64,000 nt of DNA from Flavobacterium gillisiae (GCF_900107635.1 NZ_FNRD01000007.1:62001-126000), one strand, 5' to 3'; positions 43,375-54,314 are shown, counted from the stretch's first letter. The notes: generated from the sequence alone by a model not told the origin. Program-made: numbers and translations.

Positions 43375-45666
43375 CTAAAAAGGATATCCAATAGCTAGAT
43401 TAAAAACCAGATTTTCATTTCGCCACGAACTGTTTCCAAAACTTACTTGATCCAATACCCAACGGTTGCCTTCCGGCAAATACGGTTTGCGGATAGGGAA
43501 TGCGAGATCTGTTCTCAGTACCAGAAAAGAGAAGTCAAATCGCAATCCGGCACCCACGCCCACTGCAAACTCTTTTAAGAAATCTTTAGAGAATTTCGCT
43601 CCAGGTTTATCAGGATTGTCTTTTAGCAACCAGATGTTTCCGGCATCTACAAACAAGGCACCTTTTACAATATCATAAATTTTAGCTCGGTATTCTGTAC
43701 TGAATTCTAGTTTTAAATCTCCGGATTGATCGGCAAGAAACGTATTGGTTGTTGTACTACCATCAAAACTTCCTGGTCCTATGGATCGTGCACGAAAAGC
43801 CCTGATACTATTAGTTCCGCCGTTAAAAAACTGTTTTATAAATGGCATTTCATTCGAATTTCCGTAGGCAAATCCAGCACCAGCAATAACTCTACTGGCT
43901 AATTGTCTTTCGCCACCCAATTTTAAGTAGTGCCTAAACTCATTTTCTACTTTTACAAATTGGCTAAAAGGCACACTAAAAACTTTTATAGTATCTCCTT
44001 TTTCCAAATTAGCTCCGGTCGCTAATCCGGCAATATTTCCTGCTAAGTCTAATCCTGCCTTATAATAGAAAGAGTTTATCCTTCTTTTTTCCATGGTGTT
44101 CGTATACGTATAGGAATAGGTAGGGCCAAAAATCAATTGCTTTTCGATTACTTTTCCAAGTGAGGGATTAGCATTTATTTGTTCTTGGTATAAAGGCGTC
44201 ACATTTTGCGGACTGGCGTACGTAATTTCAGTAATATTGAACTGATGTTCTTTGCGTTCGTTTTCTTTCCATAAATAGCCAAATGATCCTTTGAATGTTT
44301 GTAGCGAATACAGTTTTGTTCTGTTCTGGAACTCATATCCTAATGTCGCTTTGGTCTTTGGAACAAATCCACCAGAGGACTCAAAATGAAATGGTGTTAT
44401 AAGTCGGGGCCAAACTAAATTAGCTTCTGTACCAAAACGGTACACATTGAAACCGTTATTTACACCGGAGACTTGTACTTCCAGCCCACCAAAGGCAGAG
44501 ATGGTAAGTAATTCAGCGCCTTTGAATACATTTCTATTGCTCCAGTTTACATTGAGTTCTGTACCCGTATAATTAGCCGAATTGGTTTTGGCCAATACTT
44601 CTACACGAATCGATTTTTTAGGTAGCGGGGTGAGGTAATAATACGCATCGAGATAATTGCCGATGGTGTCAGCCACTTTAAATTCATTTTTTACAAACTT
44701 AAATGTTCCTAAATTGACTAATCGGTTTAGGGATAGATTATGATGGGTACGGTTGTATAAATCATCTTTTTTGAAATATAAAGTACGATCAAAAATTCTA
44801 GGTTTAAACAAGTTTTCATTATCGATAATCGTCATGTCGTTGTGCTTTACGAACGAAGCCGAAGCGGCGACAAGGCTATTCGCATTTATGGAGTAGTTAG
44901 GATATACGATGATATCGTTTATTCGGTATTGCGTTTGTGACAGTGCAGGAGTTTCCTCTTTTACTTTTACAATTAAATCAACTTGATGGTCTGCAACGGT
45001 GCTGTCTACCTGAACTTTTAGGTAGTCAGGGTTGAAGTAATAGAATCCTTTTTCCTTAAGCCGTGCATCAATGCGCAAGCGTTCTTCTTTAATGGTGGTG
45101 AGGCTGTAGCCTTCCTCTTTTTTCAACAACGTTCTGTTTTTAGTGTCGCGTACGGCGGTAGAAAGAATAGTCGAATCCTGTGGAAATTTAATTTCTCTAA
45201 TACGGTATTGTCTTTTCGGGATTACGGTATAGTTAGCTTCTGCTTTTTTACCGTGACGAGTGGAATCAGCCGCGGTTCTGGTATTGAAGTAGCCGTTGTT
45301 TTCTGAATGGTTTTGTAAAACTAATTTGTTGTATTCCAAATCTACTTTACTGTAATAGACTGGTGCTTCTCCGACTTTAGTTTTTAGCCAATACCGAAAT
45401 CCTTTTTGCTTTTTTGGTGTACCAGCAATTTTATAAACAAATAATTTGGGTCTAAAGCCCAAAAAAGAAGAGTTTGGTTTTGGTCTGACAATCGCTTCAA
45501 ATTCAGCTTTTAATGCTTTGCGTTCCTTCTTTGGCGTTGCATCGCCTTCCACTTTTACTGTGGCACCCGTATACAAGAGCTCGTCTTCGGGTAGATTTTT
45601 TGTACCACTACAAGCTCCCGCAAACAATAGTATAAAAAGAAGATAGAGTATGGAATTCTTATTCAT
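43375..45666 (-). CDS. TamL: TamA-like Omp85 outer-membrane lipoprotein
   Basis: The 763-residue protein starts with a lipoprotein signal (YLLFILLFAGACSG), three POTRA-like segments (about residues 100-330), and a C-terminal 16-strand barrel of the Omp85 family (FFNGGTNSIRAFRARSIGPG, GALFVDAGNIWLL, a final aromatic). TamA in proteobacteria is not a lipoprotein; the lipidated TamL form is known from Bacteroidota. With TamB it inserts or transports outer-membrane proteins and, as proposed more recently, phospholipids. It lies 23 bp downstream of tamB, so they are one operon. Confidence 0.93.
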   Translation of the reverse strand: MNKNSILYLLFILLFAGACSGTKNLPEDELLYTGATVKVEGDATPKKERKALKAEFEAIVRPKPNSSFLGFRPKLFVYKIAGTPKKQKGFRYWLKTKVGEAPVYYSKVDLEYNKLVLQNHSENNGYFNTRTAADSTRHGKKAEANYTVIPKRQYRIREIKFPQDSTILSTAVRDTKNRTLLKKEEGYSLTTIKEERLRIDARLKEKGFYYFNPDYLKVQVDSTVADHQVDLIVKVKEETPALSQTQYRINDIIVYPNYSINANSLVAASASFVKHNDMTIIDNENLFKPRIFDRTLYFKKDDLYNRTHHNLSLNRLVNLGTFKFVKNEFKVADTIGNYLDAYYYLTPLPKKSIRVEVLAKTNSANYTGTELNVNWSNRNVFKGAELLTISAFGGLEVQVSGVNNGFNVYRFGTEANLVWPRLITPFHFESSGGFVPKTKATLGYEFQNRTKLYSLQTFKGSFGYLWKENERKEHQFNITEITYASPQNVTPLYQEQINANPSLGKVIEKQLIFGPTYSYTYTNTMEKRRINSFYYKAGLDLAGNIAGLATGANLEKGDTIKVFSVPFSQFVKVENEFRHYLKLGGERQLASRVIAGAGFAYGNSNEMPFIKQFFNGGTNSIRAFRARSIGPGSFDGSTTTNTFLADQSGDLKLEFSTEYRAKIYDIVKGALFVDAGNIWLLKDNPDKPGAKFSKDFLKEFAVGVGAGLRFDFSFLVLRTDLAFPIRKPYLPEGNRWVLDQVSFGNSSWRNENLVFNLAIGYPF

Positions 45667-45689
45667 CAGACTGCTGTTTGGAATGTTCT

Positions 45690-48600
45690 TTATTTGACTT
45701 TATTTTTCTTTTTTTCCGATTTGACTTTTTGAAATAACTCTTTAAATTCATTGTAATCTAAAGTAATGACAAAAGCGACTCCGGTTTCAACCACCTGACC
45801 TTGAAGTGCCACTTGGTATTTGTTGATGCGATACGCTTTTAATTTATATCTTCCGTCCTTAGAGAGTTGATATTCTATGGTAACGTCACCAGCTATAGTG
45901 TTAGTGTCTTGATTTTGTTGTTGCGGTCCTTCTAGTCCAAAACTACTTCCTACAGTCACCTTCAAGCGGTCATTCAGTAGTTTTTTAGAAATCCCAATAT
46001 TTAAATCAGTTTTATTTTCCAGTTGACCCGTGGTATAATCCTGCGAGGAAGCTAAATCAAAATTGAGTTCGACGCCACTTATTAAATCTCCTGCCAAATT
46101 ATTCAATTGTTGCGACAGAATTTTACTGGCACTTTCTCTGGCAAGAGACGAAACCGTGGTTCCTCCAGATTCACTAGCAAATGGATTTTCGCCAATAAAG
46201 CGATTCAGTAGGAGTAGAGCAAACACTTGTTTGTTCAACTCATCTGGCTGCTGACGTAATTGGGTCAGTTTAGCTTGGGTGGTGTTGATAATTTCTGTAG
46301 AAACACTATTGTTTCCTTCCGGTAAGATGATATCAAAAGAAATACTAGGCTTCATCAGTTCGCCTTTCATTTTCAATTCGGTTTCAAAAGGAATTTTTTG
46401 TTTATAGGTGTTTCTCACATAAGCCGATACATTGGCTAACTGGTCACCCACGAGATCAATTGGTGCGGCCTCGTTTTTATATATTGCCGTTATATTGATG
46501 TCAGCTGCCGTAGGTTCACCCGTCCATAGAATATAACTACCGCTTTTGATGTCAAATTTACGTTTGATCAAATTGAAATTCATTTCATAAGCTCCTTCTT
46601 TCAGTTCATACCTCCCGGTTAAAGTTGTTTTTCCCGATGCATCAATACCACCGGTTAATTGGGCCTCGCCTTTTAACTTTAAAAAATCACCATTGGCTTT
46701 ATCAATAACAATTGATAATTCAGCGTCTTTATCCACTTCGATATTTACAGATGCATTGATACCTGTAATTTCTAGATTACTTAAGGCTTCATCTGCTCGT
46801 AGCTTCGTCTGAATCATCGGTGGATTATCTTGGTCGATAAATTCAACAATACCTTCTCTGTCTGCAATCGAAGGATCAGATTGTGGCATTACAATCGTGA
46901 ATTTAGTGTCTTTGTTTACTTTGATATTTCCATCCACGACAGGGTTATTGAAAGTACCGCCAATCCTTAAATGATTGTCCAGATACATTTCGCCATAATA
47001 TAAATCATTGTCTTTTTCCTGCGAATTAATGGCTTTAAAATTTACTGCATCCAGCGTTAAATCATAACCAATATTGCTGATGTTTTGAGTATTGATTTTT
47101 CCGTTGATGTCTAAATCATTGTCCTTTTCATCTTTTATGATAAAATGATTGAAAGTGATAGTATTACCGGTGAATACAATTTTATCATTTAGGGATTTAA
47201 AGGTAGAATTGAGCGGGGTTACTTTGAATCCAATGTCATTGAAAAGCAAATCACCAACAACTTTTGGCTGGTCTACATTACCTGAGATTTTAAAATTCCC
47301 GCTAAAAAAACCAGTACTTTCTTTTAGGTTATCCAATGTGAAACCCTGGATGCTTTTTAGATTTAATCTCGAAATATCCAAGTTCATATTTAAATTTCCG
47401 TCAGCTATTTTGTAGGTTCCATTTAAATCGACTAAATTGTCTTGTCCGGTAAGGGAAACGCTGGTGTTGTAGGTGTTAGCTACTTTGTTGTCAATATGAA
47501 TGGTAACAGTGCCAACGGTGTCTTTCTTGAATGAAAAATTATCTACAATCAAATCAGAAGTAAAAACAGGGCTTTGATTCAAGTTCTTAACGATTGCATT
47601 ACCATTGATGTTTCCACTTATTTCGATATCTCCTTTTACAGCAATATTGGTAATGGTCTCTATTTTAAAATCTTTGAAGTCAATTGCTAATGGGGAGTTT
47701 GCCTGTTCAGACTGCGATTGCAACCTTATACTACTTTGCGCTTTTCTTAATTCAAAGTTATTAGCATAGATTCCTTTTTCTCCAAAACGTACTACGTTAT
47801 TCGAATCCATTTTCCAAGACTCATAATTGAGTAGTAGATTTTTCGGGTCAAGCCAAAGTTCGTTATTTCCCGCCGATGCTTTTAGTGTTCCTGAGATTAG
47901 GTATCTTTCAATGTCTTTTAAATCTTTTAATTGCACGGTATAGTTGGCGGTATTGTCTTGTACTTTTCCAGTTATGGAAGTGTAAGGCAATTGGAATTGG
48001 CTGTTTTGAATGTCATCTACCACAAGATTGTACACTAAAGCATTGTCTTTTGTGTCTATTTTTAAAACTCCATTTGTTATTGTATTGCCGCCATAGACTA
48101 ATTTAGGAATTGCCGCATTCAAGATTATAGAATCATTTACCGTATTGTATCTTCCGGTTATGGAAATAGGCTCAAGACTCTTTAGTTCGGGGATGAACTT
48201 CACAAAAATAGGACTGTCTGAAATTCCAACTTTAAATTTTAGTTGTTGCTTTTCGTTACTACTTGCTTTTCGAGACTGACTCGGATTGTAATAATTTGCT
48301 ATTGAATTTGATAGCGCATCTGCTATAGTTGACAATTTGTATTTTCCTTCTACTTCGGCATTTAAAAATTGGGATTTAAACAACAGCTCGTTTTTGTCTG
48401 CTGCGGAAGTCACAATCATAGTAATGGAATCCATCACAAACTGCTCTTTTTCATCGGCAATAGTTAAATTAACGATATTAAATTTACCGTTAAGATAATC
48501 GAGGTCAACAGACTGAATATCTGCGTCTAATACACCTCGTATCTTCATAGGTCCGGCATGTAGATTAAGTTTCTCCAGGTCGGCAACATCCACATTTAAT

Positions 48601-50654
48601 TTTATTTTTCCGGTAGGGTATTTATCTTTAAAGCTACCGCTGCTCACTAAGTCAAACCTTAAATTAGGATCGTTACTATCAGCAATGGCTTGAAACAGAC
48701 CGTTGTTAATCGTTCCCTTGAGATCGAGATTAGTATAGTTGTATTTATTATAATTGATTTTTCCTATGGTTCCTTTTATAGAAGCATCAGCTGTTTTTGG
48801 ATCTAATCCAGTTCCTTTTACAGTTGCATTTAAACTTAATTTTCCAATCGAATTATTCTTAATCAGCTTTCCTAAATCAAAATTTTCGAGTTCTGTTTTG
48901 ACATCGTATTTTTCTTTGTTTTTTATTCTTTGATCAAATAAGGCGTTGATTTTGGCTGGACCATAACTACTTTCCAATACCAAATCAGTAACAAAGTTAT
49001 TGAGTGTTCCTTTAAAAGTTCCAATGGCATTAAATGCTGCTGGTAAACTAATTGAATTCGGAATAGTTTCTTTTGGCAGGAAGGCATTAAAATCGGTTGC
49101 GGTAGATGCAAATTCTTTTATGTCTAAATCAAAATAAGCTTTTTGAGTATCCGGTAATCCAGTTATGGTTCCGCTACCTACAATTTTTGTATTACCGATG
49201 CCGCTAATTTCTAAACTCGGAATTTCAATTGCTCCTAACTTACCAAACACCTTGCTGTTTACCTGAAGTATTGCATTTGGATTGTCCTTAAAAGGTACCG
49301 TATTGGCTAAACTAGGAACGAAAAGCAAAATATCTTTAAAGCCTAGACTGCTTTTTTTCAAAGTGGCATTAATGCTTAATTCTTCTAAATTATCACTAAT
49401 AGCAGCAATAGATGGATAACCAATAAGGATTTCGTCTTTTACTAAAGTCTGAGGTGTTTTTAAATATAAATTTTTAAGAAAAGAGTTCGTTTTTCCATAG
49501 AAAAAATCCGCGTTAAAAGACTGAACGTCAAGACCACTTTGTTCTTTTGCTTTAAAAGCGCTTATTTTCCCAGAGGTGCTAACAGAACTGTAGTGGATGT
49601 CTTGGGCATCTATGCTGAGTGACTGTAATTTTAAATGGTTGTAATCAAATCCTTTTGGTATCGCAACAATATTGTTATTGTCATAGTTGAAATCAACCCT
49701 TTTGATATTGGATTCTCTGACTTTAAAATCCCAATCCCTGCTCGCCGTGGCGGTCGATTCTTTTTTTATCGGTGTTTTTTCTGATTTACCAAAGGCAACT
49801 TTTCCATTTGCGTCTGATAAATTGAGGACATCAATAAGGAAAAAATGGTTGTAAAAATCGGTTTTGTCAAATTTAACTAGTCCCTTTTTTAATGAAATAG
49901 TAGCGTTTAATTTATTGGTATCGTCCTGATAATCGACCGTAATTTTAGAAAGATCAATTTCGCCTAATAGTAGTTTATAGGTGCTTTGAGGAGTATTGTC
50001 CTCCTGCGTTGTAGTTAACGCGATACCCTGTTTATATTTAAGATTTAAACCTTTAATCTTGATTTTTGGCACTTCAAAGTCCATTGCCTCCAGGTCAAAA
50101 GTTTTGATGCGAGTTTCTAAATGCTGTAGTTCGATGTACAGATCATTTTTTGAAAAGGCATCTGTATATTTTAGGTTGATTGTATCCAGATTAATTTTTT
50201 CCAGAGAAAAAGTCATCGGAGTTGTGTTAGGATCTTGCTTATCTGGGGATGAGAACGCGTTTATGATGTAATCAAAGTTAAATACAGAGGTAGAATCCCT
50301 ATTTATATTTGCCGTTATTCCCTGAAAATCGATTGAGTTGATTTCAATTTTATTATTGATCAATTGAAACATGCTAATGTCCACGGCGAGGGTATGAGCA
50401 CTCAATAGTGTGTCCTTTTTTTGACCTTCAAAATAGACACCCTGTAGTATTACTTTTTTGGGAAAGCCAATGTCTATTTTAGCTATAGTAACCTTAGTTT
50501 TGATTTTATTTTGAATGTAAACTACTGCTTTATCCTTTGCGAAATTTTGCACGTATGGGATTTGGATAAGCACTAGCAGCAACAGGAATAATACGATGAT
50601 TGTTCCTACTGTCCACTGGAAAATTTTTAAACCTTTTTTTAAATATTCTTTCAA
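45690..50654 (-). CDS. tamB: TamB: inner-membrane translocation/assembly protein
   Basis: The 1654-residue protein has one N-terminal transmembrane helix (TVGTIIVLFLLLLVLIQIPY), a very long beta-helical region of AsmA/TamB repeats spanning the periplasm, and the C-terminal DUF490/TamB domain (about 1290-1640, with GKTTLTGRYELKEGAYEMNF). Its groove spans from the inner to the outer membrane and works with TamA/TamL. It precedes tamL by 23 bp. The length is within the usual range (about 1200-1700). Confidence 0.95.
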   Translation of the reverse strand: MKEYLKKGLKIFQWTVGTIIVLFLLLLVLIQIPYVQNFAKDKAVVYIQNKIKTKVTIAKIDIGFPKKVILQGVYFEGQKKDTLLSAHTLAVDISMFQLINNKIEINSIDFQGITANINRDSTSVFNFDYIINAFSSPDKQDPNTTPMTFSLEKINLDTINLKYTDAFSKNDLYIELQHLETRIKTFDLEAMDFEVPKIKIKGLNLKYKQGIALTTTQEDNTPQSTYKLLLGEIDLSKITVDYQDDTNKLNATISLKKGLVKFDKTDFYNHFFLIDVLNLSDANGKVAFGKSEKTPIKKESTATASRDWDFKVRESNIKRVDFNYDNNNIVAIPKGFDYNHLKLQSLSIDAQDIHYSSVSTSGKISAFKAKEQSGLDVQSFNADFFYGKTNSFLKNLYLKTPQTLVKDEILIGYPSIAAISDNLEELSINATLKKSSLGFKDILLFVPSLANTVPFKDNPNAILQVNSKVFGKLGAIEIPSLEISGIGNTKIVGSGTITGLPDTQKAYFDLDIKEFASTATDFNAFLPKETIPNSISLPAAFNAIGTFKGTLNNFVTDLVLESSYGPAKINALFDQRIKNKEKYDVKTELENFDLGKLIKNNSIGKLSLNATVKGTGLDPKTADASIKGTIGKINYNKYNYTNLDLKGTINNGLFQAIADSNDPNLRFDLVSSGSFKDKYPTGKIKLNVDVADLEKLNLHAGPMKIRGVLDADIQSVDLDYLNGKFNIVNLTIADEKEQFVMDSITMIVTSAADKNELLFKSQFLNAEVEGKYKLSTIADALSNSIANYYNPSQSRKASSNEKQQLKFKVGISDSPIFVKFIPELKSLEPISITGRYNTVNDSIILNAAIPKLVYGGNTITNGVLKIDTKDNALVYNLVVDDIQNSQFQLPYTSITGKVQDNTANYTVQLKDLKDIERYLISGTLKASAGNNELWLDPKNLLLNYESWKMDSNNVVRFGEKGIYANNFELRKAQSSIRLQSQSEQANSPLAIDFKDFKIETITNIAVKGDIEISGNINGNAIVKNLNQSPVFTSDLIVDNFSFKKDTVGTVTIHIDNKVANTYNTSVSLTGQDNLVDLNGTYKIADGNLNMNLDISRLNLKSIQGFTLDNLKESTGFFSGNFKISGNVDQPKVVGDLLFNDIGFKVTPLNSTFKSLNDKIVFTGNTITFNHFIIKDEKDNDLDINGKINTQNISNIGYDLTLDAVNFKAINSQEKDNDLYYGEMYLDNHLRIGGTFNNPVVDGNIKVNKDTKFTIVMPQSDPSIADREGIVEFIDQDNPPMIQTKLRADEALSNLEITGINASVNIEVDKDAELSIVIDKANGDFLKLKGEAQLTGGIDASGKTTLTGRYELKEGAYEMNFNLIKRKFDIKSGSYILWTGEPTAADINITAIYKNEAAPIDLVGDQLANVSAYVRNTYKQKIPFETELKMKGELMKPSISFDIILPEGNNSVSTEIINTTQAKLTQLRQQPDELNKQVFALLLLNRFIGENPFASESGGTTVSSLARESASKILSQQLNNLAGDLISGVELNFDLASSQDYTTGQLENKTDLNIGISKKLLNDRLKVTVGSSFGLEGPQQQNQDTNTIAGDVTIEYQLSKDGRYKLKAYRINKYQVALQGQVVETGVAFVITLDYNEFKELFQKVKSEKKKNKVK

Positions 50655-50870
50655 ATGGTACTATTTTTTATCAAAAAACTCAATATCTGCTATAATTCAA
50701 AATTGAACTAACTACAAAGATGAAAATTTATATCCGCACTCTTTTATAAAAAAGTAAGTTTATATTATAAAATTATTGGATTTGAATCATAGCAAATGGA
50801 TTTTTCCTTTTGTAGGTTTTTTTCGATAGTTCAAAACGATTGAAAAGGATGACCGTAAGCATCTGTTTTC

Positions 50871-52553
50871 CTATGTTTTATAGACAGGAACTTCATTGAA
50901 TTCCTGAGCTTGTTTTTCTTTTAATAAAAAATCTTTTACGGCCATTAGCATCGCTTTGTTAGCGGTAAATAGTTCTCTGTTAAAATTGATGACCGTGGTA
51001 ATGTCAATTTTTTCTAAAGGTGCATTTTGTGCTTCGGTATAGAAATTGTTGAGTGCTGAAGTATAATTGCTCTCTATGATATTAAAAATATCTTGTAGGT
51101 TTTCAAAACTGGCGGGTATTTCTTGAGTGATCAGGGCATTAAACTGGCGGTACAACGCTTCTGTTTCTTGTTTGTGGTGGATGAAAAAATTGTACTTGAT
51201 GTCTTTTGATGAATGTCGGAGATTAGTAATATTAGTGCCAATATCCTTGACACTTTTTACCGAGTGTAAAGAACTGCGCGCCGCAGAGATTAATTGGTTA
51301 ACATTTGAATATTCCTCCGGTTGCAATTTGGGCCTTAATTCGATATAAAACACCTGTAGTTCACCTTGTAACTGCTTCAGAAAATCATATTTTTCTTCTA
51401 TCGTTTTAATAAAAAACTTATTCTTTTCGTTAATACTTTTATAGTCTGAATCTTTACTGATGTAGTATTTGTCAATTTTAAAAAGTTCTAAATTGAACAG
51501 CATAGAATTGTGTATGAAATAGTTGGTTTCCCTTTTAAATAGGTCTAAGGCGGTCATAGGTTCTGCTGTTGAAGCATGCCCGATAAAAGCAGTTACAGAT
51601 CCATCAGAGTCTTTGAAGAAACGTTCTAAAAAATGAGTAAATTTATCTAATAAGGGTGAGAAGATGATAATGGAACCTAGATTAATTATACTAGAGAAAA
51701 TAACCAAACCGATGAGAGGGTCTTTGATATTAAAAATATCAGTAATTAGTAATAGAATAGGGGATAATAGTAGGTAAGCAAAAAGCGTGACAAAGACATT
51801 GAAAAGGAAATTTCCTAAGACGATTCGCTTTTTTGAAGCGCTACCATTAATAGCACCAAGCATTATTTTAATGGTGGTTCCCGTTTGCGAACCTAATATT
51901 ATGGCAGCAGCAATTGGCAGACTGATAGCGCCAACATGAAGTGCACTGAGTGTAAGTGCCATTGTTACCGAACTGGATTGAACCAATACGGTGATGATAA
52001 AACCAATGAGTAAAAAAACGGCCAATGACATCGAAGCATATTGCGAAAAATCAAAAACTTTTACCTGAGCTTCCATGGATGTTTTCATAAAGGAAAGCCC
52101 AATAAATAACAAACCAAATCCGAAGAGAAAATAGGAAATATATCTATAGGTTTTTTGGCTTCCAAACAAGATAAGAAGAACACCTCCAGCACAAACTGCG
52201 GGATAGGAAACTACTTCTATATCCATTTTAAATCCAAGTGTAGCGACTACCCAGCTGTCAAGTGTCGTTCCTAGATTTGCTCCGAGAATAATAGCCATCG
52301 CATTTCTCATGGTAAATACACCAGCACCCACAAAAGCCAACACCATAAAAGAAACCATAGAACTGCTCTGAAGAACTCCCGTCACGATTGCTCCACCCGT
52401 TACTGCACCAATTTTGTTCTTGGTAATGCGTTGTAAAAAGAGCTTGAAGCTCCTTCCAGAAAGATTTTTTAAGGACTCCTCCAGTAAATACATGGCAAAT
52501 AGAAATAGGCCAATACCTGCACTGAGTTTAAGTATGTGATAGAATGTATCCAT
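50871..52553 (-). CDS. Na/Pi cotransporter family protein
   Basis: The 560-residue protein has two Na_Pi_cotrans repeats, each with a QSSS motif (LQSSSMVSFMVLAFVGAG and VQSSSVTMALTLSA), about eight to ten transmembrane helices in the first 310 residues, and a C-terminal PhoU-like helical domain (about 335-545). Such proteins import phosphate with Na+ or regulate phosphate flux. The PhoU-like tail argues for regulation. No pho genes are adjacent. Confidence 0.92.
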   Translation of the reverse strand: MDTFYHILKLSAGIGLFLFAMYLLEESLKNLSGRSFKLFLQRITKNKIGAVTGGAIVTGVLQSSSMVSFMVLAFVGAGVFTMRNAMAIILGANLGTTLDSWVVATLGFKMDIEVVSYPAVCAGGVLLILFGSQKTYRYISYFLFGFGLLFIGLSFMKTSMEAQVKVFDFSQYASMSLAVFLLIGFIITVLVQSSSVTMALTLSALHVGAISLPIAAAIILGSQTGTTIKIMLGAINGSASKKRIVLGNFLFNVFVTLFAYLLLSPILLLITDIFNIKDPLIGLVIFSSIINLGSIIIFSPLLDKFTHFLERFFKDSDGSVTAFIGHASTAEPMTALDLFKRETNYFIHNSMLFNLELFKIDKYYISKDSDYKSINEKNKFFIKTIEEKYDFLKQLQGELQVFYIELRPKLQPEEYSNVNQLISAARSSLHSVKSVKDIGTNITNLRHSSKDIKYNFFIHHKQETEALYRQFNALITQEIPASFENLQDIFNIIESNYTSALNNFYTEAQNAPLEKIDITTVINFNRELFTANKAMLMAVKDFLLKEKQAQEFNEVPVYKT

Positions 52554-52731
52554 AGTAGAAAATGTACTTAAAGGTAAGTGAAAATTCTTCGATATGAAAA
52601 CAAGAAAGCAATATGTAAGTATAACTACTGCAAGAGGTAGGTGATTTTATAATGCGGTACCTTGGGGTAAAGACATATTTTCTTAACCTACAACATTTAT
52701 AAAGTCAAATAGTCTTACTCAACTAACAATG

Positions 52732-53106
52732 TTATTGTGAAATCACCATGCTTTTTAAGGACCAGAGAATTGCTAGGACATCTTTTTTAGATTCTTCATC
52801 GATGTTATTATTTTCTAAAACTTGTAATACATCATCAATGACATGGGTAAATTCTCCTCGGCTTATATTCATTCCAGTATGTGCAGTAACCATATCTTTT
52901 CCGGAATAGGTTTCCGGGCCTCCACTTCCTGCACTAAAAAATTCAATAGTGTGTTTTGTGATTGATGCTAAATGTTCTGGTTGTTCTTTTAGAGGAAGAA
53001 ACCGTGCATTTATGGCAGGATTATTCATATGCGCTTGTACAACCTCATTTACAATTTGAGTAATTCCTGCGGAGCTTCCTAAACGATCATAAAGTAACTT
53101 ATCCAT
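52732..53106 (-). CDS. Group I truncated haemoglobin
   Basis: The 124-residue protein is a 2-on-2 globin: LYDRLGSSAGITQIVNEVV at the N terminus, FFSAGSGGPETYSGKDMVTA in the middle (phe at the CD region), and HTGMNISRGEF, where the His is the likely proximal (F8) haem ligand. Truncated haemoglobins bind O2 and detoxify NO. It is single, with a 153 bp upstream distance to the phosphate transporter stop. Confidence 0.93.
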   Translation of the reverse strand: MDKLLYDRLGSSAGITQIVNEVVQAHMNNPAINARFLPLKEQPEHLASITKHTIEFFSAGSGGPETYSGKDMVTAHTGMNISRGEFTHVIDDVLQVLENNNIDEESKKDVLAILWSLKSMVISQ

Positions 53107-53434
53107 GATATTTGATTTATAAGATTAAACAAATAAAAAGCATTAGTCTATAAATGAAAAACTAATACAGCGGTAGGAAGTAGAAAAACAGATTGGAGGT
53201 AATTTTTTATAGATAACTAATTTACGACTTTTTTTTGAATGAAGCGTGATGGTGTTGGCTTTTTATAATTTTAAATTTATATATAAAGTACTGGTGTGTA
53301 ATTTTTTACAATTTTGCTTTTGAAGTAATTAACAAGAATTAATGTTATAAATTTTTTAAAAGGAATCATTTTTTAAGTAACTTTATCCCTACGTTGAATT
53401 AGAATAATTGTTTAATACTTTAAATCATTTAATT
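53107..53434. other. Intergenic region, no gene seen
   Basis: This 328 bp gap separates the divergent haemoglobin and GlsB-like genes. It is very AT-rich. A TAACTTTA box near 53378 resembles the Bacteroidota -7 element (TAnnTTTG) and could drive the GlsB-like gene. Confidence 0.3.
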
Positions 53435-53698
53435 ATGTCAGGAGAAAGTTTTTTAGTGTGGTTGCTATTGGGTGTAGTGGCTGGATGGTTAGCGGGTCAG
53501 CTTATTAGAGGTGGTGGTTTTGGTATAATTGGTAACATAATTATAGGTATTATAGGTAGTTTTTTAGGGGGCTGGCTTGGTGGAAAACTTGGAATCTCTG
53601 GCGCTGTAGTGGGAGGCTTTAGTTTAGCAAGTATTGTAACTGCAGTATTGGGAGCAGTAGTCTTGCTATTTGTGGTCAGTTTAATAAGAAAAGTATAG
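53435..53698 (+). CDS. GlsB/YeaQ/YmgE family membrane protein
   Basis: The start at ATG 53435 (MSGESFLVWLL) is chosen over an earlier frame start at 53408. The 87-residue protein has three hydrophobic helices with glycine zipper repeats (GGGFGIIGNIIIGIIGSFLG; GGWLGGKLGISGAVVGGF), which define the transglycosylase-associated family. Such small stress proteins have no known activity. It is followed by a strong terminator. Confidence 0.92.
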   Translation: MSGESFLVWLLLGVVAGWLAGQLIRGGGFGIIGNIIIGIIGSFLGGWLGGKLGISGAVVGGFSLASIVTAVLGAVVLLFVVSLIRKV

Positions 53699-53724
53699 AC
53701 GAACAAGAATGAATTTAAAATCCC

Positions 53725-53760
53725 AAAAGTCAATAGTTTATCTATTGACTTTTTTGTTTT
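53725..53760 (+). terminator. Rho-independent terminator after the GlsB-like gene
   Basis: A perfect 12 bp stem (AAAAGTCAATAG / CTATTGACTTTT) with a 5-base loop and a T run ends at 53760. It is close to the stop of the opposite gene at 53759, so the two transcripts end almost face to face. Confidence 0.88.
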
Positions 53761-54061
53761 ATTGATTCCAATACATCACAATGATAAATAAGATTATTGC
53801 AAAAATTCCAACTAGGGAACTAATGAAAAAATTATCAGCCAATTTTTCAAGTCGGATTTCTTTTTCCAAATTTTGCGTTCGTATCGAAAAAAAAGACAAA
53901 AGTGACGAAATGGTTAATGCTAAGGCAACGATAGAGGTGAACTCATCGATAAGGCTGTCTTTTGAGGAATCAGTCATGTGTAGTGAGGTGATTACAAACA
54001 GACAAAAACCGAGTAGGTTAGCCGATGTGCTTAATATATGCTGGGAGGTTTTGTTAGCCAA
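53759..54061 (-). CDS. Hypothetical small membrane protein
   Basis: The 100-residue protein has three transmembrane segments (LLGFCLFVITSLHM, VALALTISSLLSFFS, ISSLVGIFAIILFIIVMY) and a short charged loop (RTQNLEKEIRLEKLADNFF). I do not recognise a characterised family, but the hydrophobic pattern is regular. It converges on the GlsB-like gene. Confidence 0.65.
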   Translation of the reverse strand: MANKTSQHILSTSANLLGFCLFVITSLHMTDSSKDSLIDEFTSIVALALTISSLLSFFSIRTQNLEKEIRLEKLADNFFISSLVGIFAIILFIIVMYWNQ

Positions 54062-54211
54062 AATTATATTGGTTTAAAGAAGTGATTACTATGATTTGAG
54101 TGTAATGAATTTAGTCTTAAACTCAACAAAGTAAAGCTTAGGTTATTTCAGCTGGGTACTTCACTTTTTTTGTGAAATATTTGGGTATTGATTACAATCG
54201 ATTATAAAAGT

Positions 54212-54245
54212 ATAAAAAAACTACAACCATTGATGATTGTAGTTC
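54212..54245 (-). terminator. Rho-independent terminator after the hibernation-factor gene
   Basis: On the minus strand, AACTACAA pairs with TTGTAGTT around a 10-base loop and runs into TTTTTTT. It lies about 70 bp after the stop codon at 54315. Confidence 0.75.
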
Positions 54246-54314
54246 TTTATTTTAAACTTGGTGAAAATCACAAAGCAACATGCCAAAACAAGTTACCGGA
54301 TTTCGTAATTTATT

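Noticed and set aside
53781..54077. Antisense frame over the small membrane protein gene
   Set aside because: The minus-strand frame has regular transmembrane segments; the opposite frame does not.
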